Assembly (NCBI GenBank): GCA_905221605.1
Contig: CAJNDS010002444.1
Location: forward strand, 1-36,139
DNA length: 36,139 nt
Reading direction: 5' to 3'
Origin: Symbiodinium natans
Lineage: Eukaryota > Sar > Dinophyceae > Suessiales > Symbiodiniaceae
Under the pieces are notes generated by a model, which was not told where the DNA came from, searched no databases, and was given only the letters and a program-made list of their open reading frames with translations. Shown in pieces: positions 20,510 through 30,083 of this stretch. Position numbers and translations under genes: made by a program. How positions within the stretch are numbered: position 1 is the first letter of the stretch; each line of letters opens with the position of its first letter.

Positions 20510-20991
20510 GTGGCTCGGTTGCGCGACTCCGGCCATGCCGATGGGCCTGTGGAGGGTCAATAACTTGGTATACACCTTGGATCTCTCCTCCCCCGCCCAG
20601 TGAGAATTAAGTGAGGTATGCAAAAACAGCACAAGACAATCTTTCCCTTTGGGCTCATTTTCTCGCTCATTTTCTTACTCATTTTCTCGCTCATTTTTGT
20701 GCTTCGGATCGTGTTTCTCGTGCTCTCCATCACGGTAAGACTTTGGTATGGTATTGTTAGTTAGACTCCAGTACTTGTCCGGGTTTACTCCAGTACTATT
20801 CAATCTATTCAGAACGATACAAGCAGCACAGGACTCACCAGAACAAAAAGCACAATCAGGAGACAAGAAAATCGTTCCATTTGCTTGTGCTGCGGATTGT
20901 GCCTGCGGTACTGCAAGAAGGATGCACACAACATATCCCCATGTAATGGCGGAAAGAGTTGTTTGCCCCACGCGTGGCAGATTGACCTGAG

Positions 20992-21069
20992 GCTGAAGCA
21001 GAAGGGCATTCTGGGCCTGGGGGCCTTTCTGGTGAACTCCAAGAAGCTCGTGGTCCTTTGGACGCCCCG
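20992..21069 (+). CDS. TIR-like/membrane protein, exon 2
   Basis: The acceptor is CCTGAG at 20991 and the donor is GC at 21070. Joined to the previous exon in phase 2 it gives QHDEK-LKQKGILGLGAF, then VNSKKLVVLWTP and the first two bases of an Arg codon. The K-x-x-G-I and S-K-K-L-V-V-L-W pattern is the usual middle of a TIR-type domain (the strand before the WC..E helix). The 482-bp intron before it is GT-AG. An alternative acceptor at 20980 leaves the frame but breaks the family pattern. Confidence 0.72.
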
Positions 21070-21496
21070 GCACCTTGCCGAGGTTCAGCAAGTGTTCGAC
21101 GGCCTAGCCTTCGGGCAGGGGACTGGCTGGGATCATGGGCTTTTGGTCCGAATTTCTGTCGGGATGCATATGCTTGGGGTTGATGTAAGGTAGGTTTAAG
21201 GTGGATGCTAGGTATGTTTGAGCCGGATGTCAGGTCGGTTCAGGGTTGATACGAGGCAGGCTTGGGCTGGACATGGGCATGTTGTGACCTCGTACCCAAA
21301 TAGACCAAGCGATCACAGGGTAAACGGCACCTCCGATGCAGCCGCAGGAGCTGAGGCTTACAGGCCGCTGCTTCGGGATGGAACATGCCAGTGCCAGTTC
21401 TTGTGCCATTCGCCAACTGTGTACACTCCAGGGGCCCTTCACTGCATTTCACTACATTTGCATGCATGTCATGTGCAGACATGAAAGTCTGGCGAG

Positions 21497-21507
21497 GTAT
21501 TTCGAAC
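21497..21507 (+). CDS. TIR-like/membrane protein, 11-nt microexon
   Basis: Without this piece, exons 20992-21069 and 21590-21750 cannot be joined in frame. The 11 bases GTATTTCGAAC follow an AG and precede a GC donor. Spliced in, they complete CG-G TAT TTC GAA C-GT, giving R-Y-F-E-R and the continuous motif LWTPRYFERLWCTFE expected for the family. Phases match on both sides. Both flanking introns are GC-AG (427 and 82 bp). Confidence 0.62.
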
Positions 21508-21589
21508 GCTCCTGGGCCATTGTTGAAGAGAATTTGTCACTTTATGGAGGGCGAAAAGACCCTTCTTGACACAATGTCCCACTGTTCAG

Positions 21590-21750
21590 GTTTGTGGTGC
21601 ACGTTTGAGATTGCTACCTTCATGAAGGATCCGGACAAGAGAGGGCAAATTCACATCATGCCCCTCAAGATGGGGGCGCTCGTCGTCATGTATGCGGCTT
21701 TCTGGCATGTGCTCGGACTCAGCTACGCGATCTTCTACATGACCCGGCAG
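21590..21750 (+). CDS. TIR-like/membrane protein, exon with WCTFE box
   Basis: The exon opens after CACTGTTCAG and encodes LWCTFEIATFMKDPDKRG, then IHIMPLKMGALVVMYAAF and a membrane helix ending in YMTRQ. The glutamate at 21607-21609 occupies the place of the catalytic glutamate of plant TIR NAD hydrolases (WC..E). The end is set at a GTGCTC donor. The frame stays open to 21882, so a longer exon or an extra exon near 21800-21867 (good AG and GTCAGT borders) is possible. I could not make the phase agree with the exon at 22031. Confidence 0.72.
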
Positions 21751-22030
21751 GTGCTCCACCCACTGCATACGTTTTGTTATTTGTGCATGTCACGCGCAGC
21801 TTTCTACAAACCCCCGCAATGGGAGCACGCTTCTGTCTACATGGCTTGTGTAGCTCCTCTGGTAGAGGTCAGTTGCCATTAATGTGCGGATGTTGCGCAA
21901 CGTCTCCCTGTGCTGTAGCTGCTCCAGCTGCAAGCTGGACACTTCGAAGCCCAGGACCAAAACAAAGCCCCTCCATCCCTTAACCTTAAACTCCCAAGCC
22001 CTGGCTTCGAAGTTCCCAAGGCCCAGACAG

Positions 22031-22135
22031 GCGCGGGAATCACCACAACAATGTACACCAGCGGCCTGATGTTGGCTTTTGCCGGTTTGGTGGTGCCGGT
22101 CGTCTTCTACTTCGGCAGCTGGGACCTTCCCGAAA
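22031..22135 (+). CDS. TIR-like/membrane protein, exon encoding a further membrane helix
   Basis: The exon follows GCCCAGACAG and ends before the GC donor GCAAGG. It encodes GITTTMYTSGLMLAFAGLVV, then PVVFYFGSWDLPE: one clear helix and a short loop. The phase at its end (1) agrees with the start of the exon at 22402, forming a Ser codon across the junction. Confidence 0.58.
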
Positions 22136-22249
22136 GCAAGGGATTGTGTGGGCCACAACTGTTGGTGTAGTCCGGCATAGCCGTACTTCGCACTCACAGA
22201 TATTGGTGTGCATACACCTATGCACGCGCATAGCAACCAGTTCTATACA

Positions 22250-22370
22250 CATTTACAGCTATATACATTATGTAGGTACATGTAGGTACAGTTATAATGC
22301 TACATAGCATATATATATATATAGATATATAGACGTACATACATACACATGTATGTTTGTGATATAAGCT
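22250..22370. repeat. AT-rich TA/TACA simple sequence inside an intron
   Basis: TATATATATATA at about 22309-22322 is flanked by TACA and GTACAT reiterations. It lies in the 266-bp intron 22136-22401, upstream of the T-rich acceptor tract. Confidence 0.8.
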
Positions 22371-22401
22371 GCATGCTTGTTCGGTTTCTTTTTTTTCCGA
22401 G

Positions 22402-22472
22402 GCGTCGGCTTTCTGCAGGACTTGGCCGACCTGCCTCAGCGCTTCGAGGAGTTTCGCGTGCAGGAGCGAGAG
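22402..22472 (+). CDS. TIR-like/membrane protein, short coiled exon
   Basis: It is preceded by a strong polypyrimidine tract (GGTTTCTTTTTTTTCCGAG). It encodes VGFLQDLADLPQRFEEFRVQ then ERE, a charged amphipathic helix. The end is at a GC donor (GAGAG then GCTTGA), because the frame reaches a stop two codons later. The phase (0) matches the next exon. Confidence 0.58.
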
Positions 22473-22479
22473 GCTTGAT

Positions 22480-22602
22480 GTTTGGGGTTTAGGGTTCGAT
22501 GTTTGGGGTTTAGGGTTTAGGATCAGGGGTTTAGGGTTTAGGGTTTGGGGTTTAGGGTTAGGGGTTTAGGGTTTGGGGTCTAGGGTTTAGGGTTTAGGGT
22601 TT
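22480..22602 (+). repeat. Telomere-like tract within an intron, TTTAGGG
   Basis: About sixteen heptamers, including TTTGGGG variants, start only eight bases inside the intron that follows exon 22402-22472. Confidence 0.92.
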
Positions 22603-23158
22603 GCCCCCCCGGCGACTCAGGTGCCAGAAGTGATCTGAGAATAATACTTCCCCCTAAAATTAACAGCTCCTGAGTAGGATTGTACTAGGGGGTTACTAGA
22701 ATCCCTAGGAAGGACTGTTAGCATAAGGGGGAACATCCCAACTTTAGCTCTTGTTACTTATAATTTTGAAGCCTAGCAAGGAGCTGAAATCATCGTCTCT
22801 GCTCAGGGTTCCAGATCCCTCCAAGGGTGCGGGTGTCGGGTTGTCATAAGGCATGTTGGGCTTTGTTCATGTGGGGCTTGATGGGGTTTCACTGTGGGAT
22901 CTGCTGGAAATCAGAGGCACTCCATGGTGTGTCTTTGGGGCGAACAGCTCGGAAAGCTGTGGGTATTTATTCTGACTGCTCGCACTCGGCCACGCTGAGG
23001 CTACGCAGAACAGGCTGCCTTTTGTGCGGTTGTTGTGTCCGATGGTGAGGGAATAGCTCGTTAAAGTTTGAGACGTTGAGGGGAGGAAATGGTTGCAGTT
23101 GCACATACAGCAGTTGCACCGAAGGGCTGGGGGTGTCGTCAGACTCGGCGTTGCAGAG

Positions 23159-23279
23159 GATGCCAAGTGCTACTGCTGCTCCAATGGCCACAAGCATCCA
23201 AAGACTGGCGCTTCCTTGCCCTGCGATCGGCGCTTGGTCTTCAAAACGCTCAGGACCTGGAACTTTGTGGTACTTTACC
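23159..23279 (+). CDS. TIR-like/membrane protein, cysteine-rich exon
   Basis: The exon encodes DAKCYCCSNGHKHPKTGA, then LPCDRRLVFKTLRTW. The pattern C-x-CC-x5-H-x-HP..PCDR recalls a cysteine/histidine segment that I associate with the same dinoflagellate family, placed after the membrane region. It may bind metal or form disulfides. The start follows TTGCAGAG in phase 0. The end is the least certain part: 23279 gives a GT donor whose phase fits the exon at 23871. An earlier end near TRP (about 23261) is possible with a GA donor. Confidence 0.6.
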
Positions 23280-23456
23280 GTAACTTTAGATCCTTACCCC
23301 TTTTTGGGTTTATTGGGTTTCTTAATAAGGCAGCTAAAAGTTCAATTTGCAGCTACCCTCCTGAGTGCAGCCAAGAGGAAGTTCTACCATGCCAGGGATG
23401 GTGAGCCCGGAGGCCTGGGCAGGTTTACCCTTAGAGAAGAGGTGTGTTCCCTCGCA

Positions 23457-23516
23457 GGTCGGGGTAGGGGTAGGGGTTTGGGGTTTAGGGTTAGGATCTA
23501 GGGTTTGGGGTTGCTG
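23457..23516 (+). repeat. Telomere-like tract within an intron, degenerate TTTAGGG
   Basis: GGGGTAGGGGTAGGGG followed by TTTGGGG and TTTAGGG units, inside the intron after 23279. Confidence 0.85.
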
Positions 23517-23725
23517 GGTTGTTACAGGGTCTGCTTAGGAGCCTTGTATGGTAGGTTGCGGGTTGTTCTTTTTCGATGGTTGTACATTTTAACCGGGACC
23601 ATCTGGTTTGTAGGGTCTTGGCTACAAAAGCCTATACAGAATTCCAAGGGAGCCCAAACAAAAAGGCTGGTTCTGCTTGTTGAAGGCGCGCATCTGCAGG
23701 GTTGTTGCAAGCTCCAGCTGCCTCG

Positions 23726-23853
23726 CTAAACCCTAAAGCCTAAACCCTAAACCCTAAACCCTAAACCCTAAACCCTAAACCCTAAACCCTAAACCCTAAA
23801 CCCTAAACCCTAAACCCCAAACCCCAAACCCTAAACCCTAAACCCTAACCCCC
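23726..23853 (-). repeat. Telomere-like tract within an intron, CCCTAAA
   Basis: About eighteen nearly perfect CCCTAAA heptamers, in the opposite sense to the tract 270 bases upstream in the same intron. It stops 18 bases before the acceptor CCTCTGCAG. Confidence 0.95.
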
Positions 23854-23870
23854 CAAGTGGGCCTCTGCAG

Positions 23871-23987
23871 GAGAGGTGGGAGAGGACTACATGGACAGGT
23901 TCAACACCGTCGTCAGGGAAGAGCTGGCCCCGGAGCTGCTGTCCACCTTGCAGAGAACCGGGCTCCCCCTGCGATACCTCGACCCTG
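23871..23987 (+). CDS. TIR-like/membrane protein, amphipathic helix exon
   Basis: The exon follows GCCTCTGCAG and encodes EVGEDYMDRFNTVVREELAP then ELLSTLQRTGLPLRY, an acidic helical stretch ending in a short basic loop. The frame meets TGA at 23992. I place the end at a GC donor, but the gene could equally stop here. The phase at the start (1) agrees with the proposed end of exon 23159-23279. Confidence 0.55.
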
Positions 23988-24422
23988 GCACTTGATTCAG
24001 TGGTTCATAATATATTAGGGGCCCGTTTTTGGCCGTCCTAATATGAATCCTAGCAGCGATAGTTTGAAGTTTTGCTGACATTCCCTCCACACTCGCTCCG
24101 TGTTTTCACGATGCGCTGGCGGACTACACCGATAAGCCGGGTTGCTGTTCAGGAGCTTAAGCTACCGCAATGCGGAAACTGTATTGCTTGCCATACAATC
24201 GTATTCTGGTAACTCCTTAAAAGCAAAGCAGCAAAGCCCTAGCAGCCCCGAACCCCTGACTCGAAGAACTCCCAAAACCCTCAAACCCTCGACTCCTAAA
24301 CGCTCAGCTTTAATGTAGGTGCAACCCCACTGGTTCTACATTCCTCAATCTAATCGGATCCAGATTAAGAATAGGGAATCAGGGGTTTCTTAGTCAGGCG
24401 CTTGCGTGAAGTTGCAAAGCAG
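23988..24422. other. Probable intron, nothing further seen
   Basis: There is a short degenerate CCCTAAA/CCCTCAAACCC stretch near 24230-24300. No frame of note on either strand. Confidence 0.45.
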
Positions 24423-24539
24423 GTCTGCGTGCTCACGTCGGCCACCCACCCGTCCCTGTGCTTCTTCATTCCTCGTTGGTGGTCGCAACTCCCCGAGCTG
24501 GAAAACGGGGCCGTGCTCACGGTGACCCTGCGGTTCTTT
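24423..24539 (+). CDS. Candidate exon of the TIR-like gene
   Basis: It follows GCAAAGCAG and ends before the donor GTGAGC, with 39 codons open. It encodes VCVLTSATHPSLCFFIPRWW, then SQLPELENGAVLTVTLRFF, partly hydrophobic. A minus-strand frame of 85 codons overlaps. Membership in the upstream gene is inferred only from strand and spacing; the incoming phase was not matched. Confidence 0.38.
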
Positions 24540-25209
24540 GTGAGCCCCGGCTGTTGTTGAGGTCGTTTCAGAATGTTTCGGAGACAAGCTGTCCAGAAAG
24601 GTCCTCAAAGGACTCCCATGCCATAAGGTCCTGAGAATGTCGGTCACAGTAAATCAATCAAGCTGTTGAGGCTTCGGATTCGCTTTCCTGGCACACCCTA
24701 TCAAGAACGGTTCGTACATAACTCTTACCCGGCACATGAAACCCATCAAAGGATAACATATAAGAAGGACTTAGGGCTGAAAGATGACATGTAGCCTGTA
24801 CTTCGATGTCCTTGGTTATATGTAGAAGGCGTATGAGGCGAATGATCCGCATTCAGCCGAAGAGCAAAACCCAGGAACTGGGCCTGCTTTGGAACCGCCT
24901 GCCTGTTCTCGGCTGGGCTGATGAACAAGATGGGTAAGGTTGCCCTTCGCCTGCGGCGCCATGGGGTGTTCAGATCGCACTGGTGCATGCAGGCGCAGAA
25001 GGGAGTGTAGGTGTGACCGGCAAAGTTTCTGTCACTCCGGAGCACTGGGAAGTTAATTTAGCCATAGATATTCTGCTTGCCCATACAAGCAGAACCCCTA
25101 TTAGAATAGTTAAACGCGCAGGTTTAAGTGCTTCGCAGTCCCTGGAAGTCACACGCACCCCCCCCCCCTTCCCAATGAAGTGTGCCTGTCAGCCTGATGC
25201 CACTGCTAG
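24540..25209. other. Probable intron, no supported gene
   Basis: Overlapping short frames lie on both strands (for example minus 24746-25045), without domain signs. A C-run is at about 25157-25165. Confidence 0.4.
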
Positions 25210-25272
25210 GCCATGCTGCTGCCGCCCCTTGTCCTGGTGACGGGGCTGCTCTGGTTCAGCGTCGTCCTGAGC
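25210..25272 (+). CDS. Candidate exon encoding one membrane helix
   Basis: It follows CACTGCTAG and encodes AMLLPPLVLVTGLLWFSVVL plus Ser, a clean transmembrane segment. The end at a GTGGTT donor is a guess; the frame remains open to about 25330. A second well-formed acceptor (TTCTCTATTCAG) at 25326 precedes GLLKRVTQTACEKG. It may continue the membrane protein that starts at 20174. Confidence 0.35.
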
Positions 25273-25329
25273 GTGGTTGCCACGGATCACAGCAGCCTGC
25301 TCTGCCTGGCCCCCTTCTCTATTCAGGCT

Positions 25330-27399
25330 GGGCCTCCTCAAGCGTGTGACCCAAACTGCCTGCGAAAAAGGGTGGAACTTTGGAGGCCCAGGGCCAGGTA
25401 CAAGTACAGCTATCAGTATCAAAAAAAAGGATACTTGTAACCATAGATACCATACTTATAGCTGTACTGTTAACTAGCTCCACTCAGCTTTAGGCAGCCA
25501 GTGTTTCAGGAAGAGTCGGGCTTCAGCTCGCCTCGGAGCTCAATCTCACGGCTGTCCGGCCTTTCTTGCTTCAGAATAACCGATGACAGTTCCCGGCCTG
25601 CAGCCCGAAACACAGCGCATTCGGGCCTGTCTTATCGATGCACTCCTCTGCGCCTCAACATAATCCTGGCAAGCATCCTCACAGCCCTACTTTGAACCCG
25701 CAAGCCTGCAGCCTACAACCTCTTAATCATGAGAGGGCAAACCCCTCAAACCCCGAAACCCGTGAACCCCGCACAATCCTCTCAGTGTACTTACAATCCA
25801 CGTATCAGCCTCTTAAGTGCCCTGATATGGTTATGATTGGGGGTAATTATTGGGTTAAGAAGTACCCGGAACCTCCAAGCAGGTGGTTGCCACCGCCGTC
25901 CTCCTCGGCGTGGCTCCGAGCCCGCACCGGAGGCTTCCGAGCGAAGGAGGCTGGGAGTGTGGCTGAGGTTCGTTGGAGGCTTCGGCCATTCTATGCATGA
26001 CTCTTGAAAACAGGGCGTCCTGAGTAGGTTCCTAAGCAACAGCTTGAGTTCAATGCAAAGTAGATGGCTTGCTGGAGCCCCATCAGGAACTCCACCCTCT
26101 GTTGATGCGACAGCACAGGGGAGTTTCCAAAAGAAAAAGGGGCTTAGATATGGGCTTCGATATGTACTCCCCAAAAAAAATCGAGGGTTCCTGTTGTACA
26201 GACCACGCAAAGACCTGATTCACGAAACCAAGCCACGGCGAGGTGAGAGCCCGAAGGTTCAGCAGCCGGCGGAGGAGAGGTGCGAGGTAGATATCTTCGA
26301 AGTCTGAGTCTGCAAAGTAAGGCAGTTTCGTCACAAGATGCCCAGCTCTGCTGGGGGGTCTCCTCGCTTGATGAGGACAAGCTGTTGCTTAGGGTTTAGG
26401 GTTTCGGGCTGCGTGGGCCTCCAGCCTGCAATGAAGAGTCCGCAGCTCATGACTTCGGGTACTTTTGAACTTTAGGTCGCCGTCGGTTGTCAATATACAC
26501 GGCAAATTTTGGGCGAGGCAGCCCAACCATGATTTTGCGACGTGTTCTCCCAGCCTGGACAACCCAGTATGCCGGGAAGTGCTGTCGGACGGAGGGACGT
26601 AAGGGCTAGCTGTCTACAGGGCCCTAAACCACCACCGAGCCTATCTAGTTCGGTGTAGTAGAGTATGACGAGATGTATAGCCCCATACAGCTACACCGTT
26701 CTATACCGTTCTCTAGTGTCAAGGTACTTCAAACAGGACCTCAAGATGCTCCTGTATCTGTCATGGTTGAAGCCCTTCCGTCGACCCCCGTCACTGCGCA
26801 TTTTGTTGGGCTCCACTTTAAGGAAGAGCCGTGGTTGGGCGCCGACGATGTACAGTCACCCCCAGTTCGGCGCGCCCTGCGTCAGAGTTTGGGTGCCCTG
26901 CCGTGTGCCTTAAGACATCCGCAGAGCCGTGTGCTGATGCCAAGATCAAGGGTAGGTGGTAGGTGGCCCATGACAACGGGTACCTTGGAGGTCTAGGCAG
27001 GTAGCATCTGGCAGCATCTGGTTCAGGCAGGCGACGAAGCAGTCGAAAGGGTATATGACGCAAAAACCATTCTGAGAAAGAGTCCTCCCAGTTTCCCATT
27101 TGAGCCTGTAGAGCATCGGAGCACTGGGCTTGGAGTGTGGTTGGCACTTGTAGGCGAACCTGGCATGCAAAGACTCGTGAGCTGGAGACTCTAGACTCGC
27201 CCGGTGGGCAAAAGGTGTGCTCCCGGCAGGCTCAAGGTTTATACAAAGGCTCGCATCGGCGTGCTAAGGCTTTCACTTTGCTTGCGGCCCGCAACCCTAA
27301 ACCCTGAAGCCAAACCCCCCCCCCCCCCCGTGGACGCCGCTGCCGCGGTGGCCTCCCCGGCTCGAACTGCCATCTGTCTCATTCTGTCTCCATTGGCAG
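25330..27399. other. No confident gene; scattered exon-like pieces
   Basis: The stretch contains one weak exon-like piece at about 25884 (VVATAVLLGVAP after AAGCAG), a short TTTAGGG pair at 26391-26404 and a C-run at 27317-27329. Overlapping plus and minus frames of 60-139 codons (25638-26380, 26665-27170) compete without a clear winner. Confidence 0.4.
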
Positions 27400-27515
27400 A
27401 TCAGAAGAAGCAGATGATCACGGTGTCGCTGGAGAGCATAGGAGGGATCAGCGCCTCATCCACTTCCAAAGCCACCGAACGCTCTCCCGCTCCCTCCAGA
27501 CCGATGGACCAGCAG
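27400..27515 (+). CDS. Candidate exon, Ser/Thr-rich tail
   Basis: It is preceded by the best acceptor tract of the region (TCTGTCTCATTCTGTCTCC then ATTGGCAG) and ends at CAGCAG before GTCCGT. It encodes QKKQMITVSLESIGG, then SASSTSKATERSPAPSRPMD, a polar and probably disordered, phosphorylatable segment. A further acceptor (CTCTCCGTACAG, 27557) lies 42 bases on. The frame is open across that gap, so it may be one exon. It could be the C-terminal part of the gene beginning at 20174 or a separate gene. Confidence 0.38.
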
Positions 27516-28200
27516 GTCCGTTGTGTCCATTCTCCGCTCCATGTTCTCTCCGTACAGGCACGTGGCAGACCCGCCCAGGAAGCCACTGCTGAAGGGTTAT
27601 GTATCCATACGTTTTTCCCAGAAAAAAAATGCTGCAGCGGTGCTGTGGAAGTACAGGTGGTTGCTCTTCCGCAGATGTCGGCTCAGTTTTCCAAGGCTGC
27701 TGCGGGGTGCTTGCAATGTTGGCCCACCCAACATGGAGAGGGCGTGTCGACATGCGGAGCTGGCACTCGAGTTCGCTGTCTCCTGTGGGATGCAAGCGTG
27801 ATTGGCTGGAGAAGACGATGCAGCCCCCATGGCTTGACTCAGCAGAATAGAGTTTGATGGACTGCTGGGTCTTCATTTCATATGGCAGCGTTCTTGTTAG
27901 GATCCCCTTAGTTCATGAAGCTTTGCCAGGAGCATGGCCCTTCCGTCGCTGGCACTTGGGATGGCGGTGTTGACGTACAAGGACGGCTTTGCACCTTGGG
28001 TTCGTTGGCTTTTTAGGGTTTTCGAAGTTTTTGGGGAGTGGGGCTTCAGGGATTTGGGGCGCGCAGCGTTGTTTTTGGGGAGGTTGGCAATTTTTGGAGT
28101 TTAGGGTTCAGGGCTTGGCTTTAAGGCCGATGGGGCTTGTGACCCATTGGAACCCCGAGGTGGGGATTGGTAAGCCTCACCCTGATCCCCAAAGAATAAT

Positions 28201-28242
28201 ACAGGGTTTAGGGTTTAGGGTCTACGGTTTAGGGTTAGGGTT
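28201..28242 (+). repeat. Telomere-like tract, TTTAGGG
   Basis: Five to six units, including one TAGGGTTAGGG hexamer-like irregularity. Confidence 0.85.
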
Positions 28243-28416
28243 AGACCTTCACACTCCCTATACTATCTTGGTAGCCCAGCGGTACCCTGTTGACCTTTTC
28301 TTTGGTTCTAGGTTCCCTTTTAACCATCCCCGAAAGAGTACCCTTATTGGAATGTACCCAGCAAGACAAGTTAGAGTAAACTACACAAAGTTCCAATTCT
28401 AATTGAGTTGAAAGTT

Positions 28417-28495
28417 TAGTTCTAAACCCTAAACCCAAAACCCGAACCCCTAAACCTTAAACCCAAACCCTAAACCCGAACCCCAAGCCCTATGA
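28417..28495 (-). repeat. Telomere-like tract, CCCTAAA, degenerate
   Basis: Units of CCCTAAA, CCCAAAA, CCCGAAC and CCCCTAAA. Confidence 0.85.
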
Positions 28496-28605
28496 TAGGC
28501 CACAACCCTCAGCCCTAATCCTAAACCTTTTGGGCATTTTTGGGCATACGGCGCTGACAAGGGTTTGAATGTTTTGGGCATTTGAAATTGCGGGATCACG
28601 GGTAA

Positions 28606-28663
28606 AACCCTGAACCCCAAACCCCAAACCCCAAACCCTAAACCCCGGACCCTGGAACCCTCA
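28606..28663 (-). repeat. Telomere-like tract, CCCCAAA/CCCTAAA
   Basis: About seven units, chiefly the CCCCAAA variant. Confidence 0.85.
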
Positions 28664-28726
28664 GTGAGAACCCTATGCTTACTCGGATCTCAGGGCAGAA
28701 AAATGGTCGGCTCTTGGGGGTGTACA

Positions 28727-28795
28727 TAGGGTTTCGGGTTTCGGGTTTAGGGTTTAGAGTTCAGAGTTTAGGGTTGGGGGTCAGGGTTTAGGAGC
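28727..28795 (+). repeat. Telomere-like tract, TTTAGGG/TTTCGGG
   Basis: About nine degenerate units in the opposite sense to the tract ending 64 bases earlier. Confidence 0.85.
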
Positions 28796-28905
28796 CGTAG
28801 CTTGTAACCGAATCAGACCCTGATGCCAAAAGCCCTAGACCCTCAGCCCGAACGGCAAATCCTAAAACCAAACCCCCAGCCATAAAACCAGACACTTTCT
28901 GTCAG

Positions 28906-28965
28906 TCCGGACAAGCCGCAATCCCTTGCGCTGCTCGCGTTCTCCAAGCTCAAGAAGGATGGGCG
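28906..28965 (+). CDS. Candidate short exon
   Basis: After the acceptor CTGTCAG the sequence encodes PDKPQSLALLAFSKLKKDG, a protein-like amphipathic segment standing out from the surrounding telomere-like DNA. The right border is not fixed (possible GC donors at about 28961 and 28968). It may be an upstream exon of the membrane-protein gene at 29445. Confidence 0.33.
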
Positions 28966-29096
28966 AATAGCGGGGGCACCAAGTCTGGTGGGGGGGGCAA
29001 AGGCTTTAAGAATTCAAGGGCCGTGGTGCCTGAGCCCGATACCCTAGAACACGATTAGACCAAGCCCTGCCCCTAAAACCAGAATCCGGAGAACGA

Positions 29097-29142
29097 TGGG
29101 GTTTTGGGTTTTGGGTTTAGGGTTTAGGGTTTAGGGTTGGGG
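29097..29142 (+). repeat. Telomere-like tract, TTTTGGG/TTTAGGG
   Basis: About six units lie 300 bases upstream of the ATG of the next gene. Confidence 0.88.
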
Positions 29143-29281
29143 GATCTTAGCTGTTCTTTTCCTCCTCAAAGTTTAGTAGGATTTAGCCATCTTCACTTGC
29201 TTGAGCTGCAACCCAACCACGAATGCTGGGACTTCACCGTGATATGGCCATTCCAGCTGTTACTGTTACTGCCACTGCCAT

Positions 29282-29303
29282 TGTGTGTGTGTGTGTGTGT
29301 GTG
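29282..29303. repeat. TG dinucleotide repeat
   Basis: Ten TG units between GCCATT and GCGTGTTG. Confidence 0.92.
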
Positions 29304-29444
29304 CGTGTTGCTTGCCAGAAGAACAACTGACAGCTTCCAAGCTGGCCCAAATATGGAGTCCTCAAGCCAATGTGCTTTGCGAAGTCCCATTCGTAGAGGA
29401 AGTCCTTCTGGGAAGTTCATTGTGAACTTCCTGGTCAGTCGCTC

Positions 29445-30026
29445 ATGGCGATGTGCCTTCTCCATGGCGCTACTCAGTGCTTCTGCCTCTCGCTGCTCCT
29501 GGCATCTCTGGACTTCCAAAAAGGCACGGGCCTGTGCGAGGCAGTAAGAGTGCTAAAGATATACACCACCAGCAACCCTACCAGCAACTCCACAGGGATA
29601 CTCGAGGAGATGGAGGATGCCCTGAAAGTGCCGGCACCAGAAGAGGGCGGCAACATCACCGACGTGAGGTTTGAGTTTGAAGGTCAAGGTGGGAAGGCTC
29701 CTGGAATTATGACGCTTCCCTGGTTCGCGGACTCTGCCTGGATTGTTGCGCGTCCCGGTGGCGAGATGCAGGAGCAGATGAAGAAGAAAGCCGGGATGGA
29801 TGCGCTTGCCCAGGTTGAGAAGATTGGCAGTCAGGATGTCCACCATGCAGGCCGTGTAGACATCCTACACATGTGGGCGAAGTTAGTCGAGGGTCATCAT
29901 GGCTATACGGTAGTACTAAAGCTGCGGGGGAATCCGTGGAGGGAAATGCCTAAGCCACTGCTGATGAAGCTGTTCTGGTGCATCCTCCTCGCTGGCCTGG
30001 TCCCTGCTTTCTTTGTTGCGCCTCGG
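29445..30026 (+). CDS. Membrane-protein gene, exon with signal peptide, ectodomain and first helix
   Basis: I do not recognise the ectodomain. From ATG 29445 the frame gives a hydrophobic leader (CFCLSLLLASL), then about 150 polar residues with two N-glycosylation sequons (NST, NIT) and the stretch DVRFEFEGQGGKAPG. The closing membrane helix is LLMKLFWCILLAGLVPAFFV. The frame stops at TGA 30030-30032, four bases after a possible GC donor (CGG then GCCTGA). Joining there in phase 0 to 30631 supplies the start that the next exon lacks. As a stand-alone gene it would be a 195-residue type I membrane protein. The neighbouring (TG)10 and telomere-like tract lie upstream. Confidence 0.6.
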
Positions 30027-30083
30027 GCCTGATTGGACCCATCCGTCTCGGCTGAGAATCTGGCTGTGATGCTTCGTAACCCC

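Larger units (their letters stand above)
27516..28905. other. Intergenic or intronic, telomere-like tracts
   Basis: Frames at 27523-27876 overlap on both strands. Beyond 28000 the sequence is G/T-rich degenerate telomere-like DNA with tracts in both senses. No gene is supported after about 27860. Confidence 0.45.
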
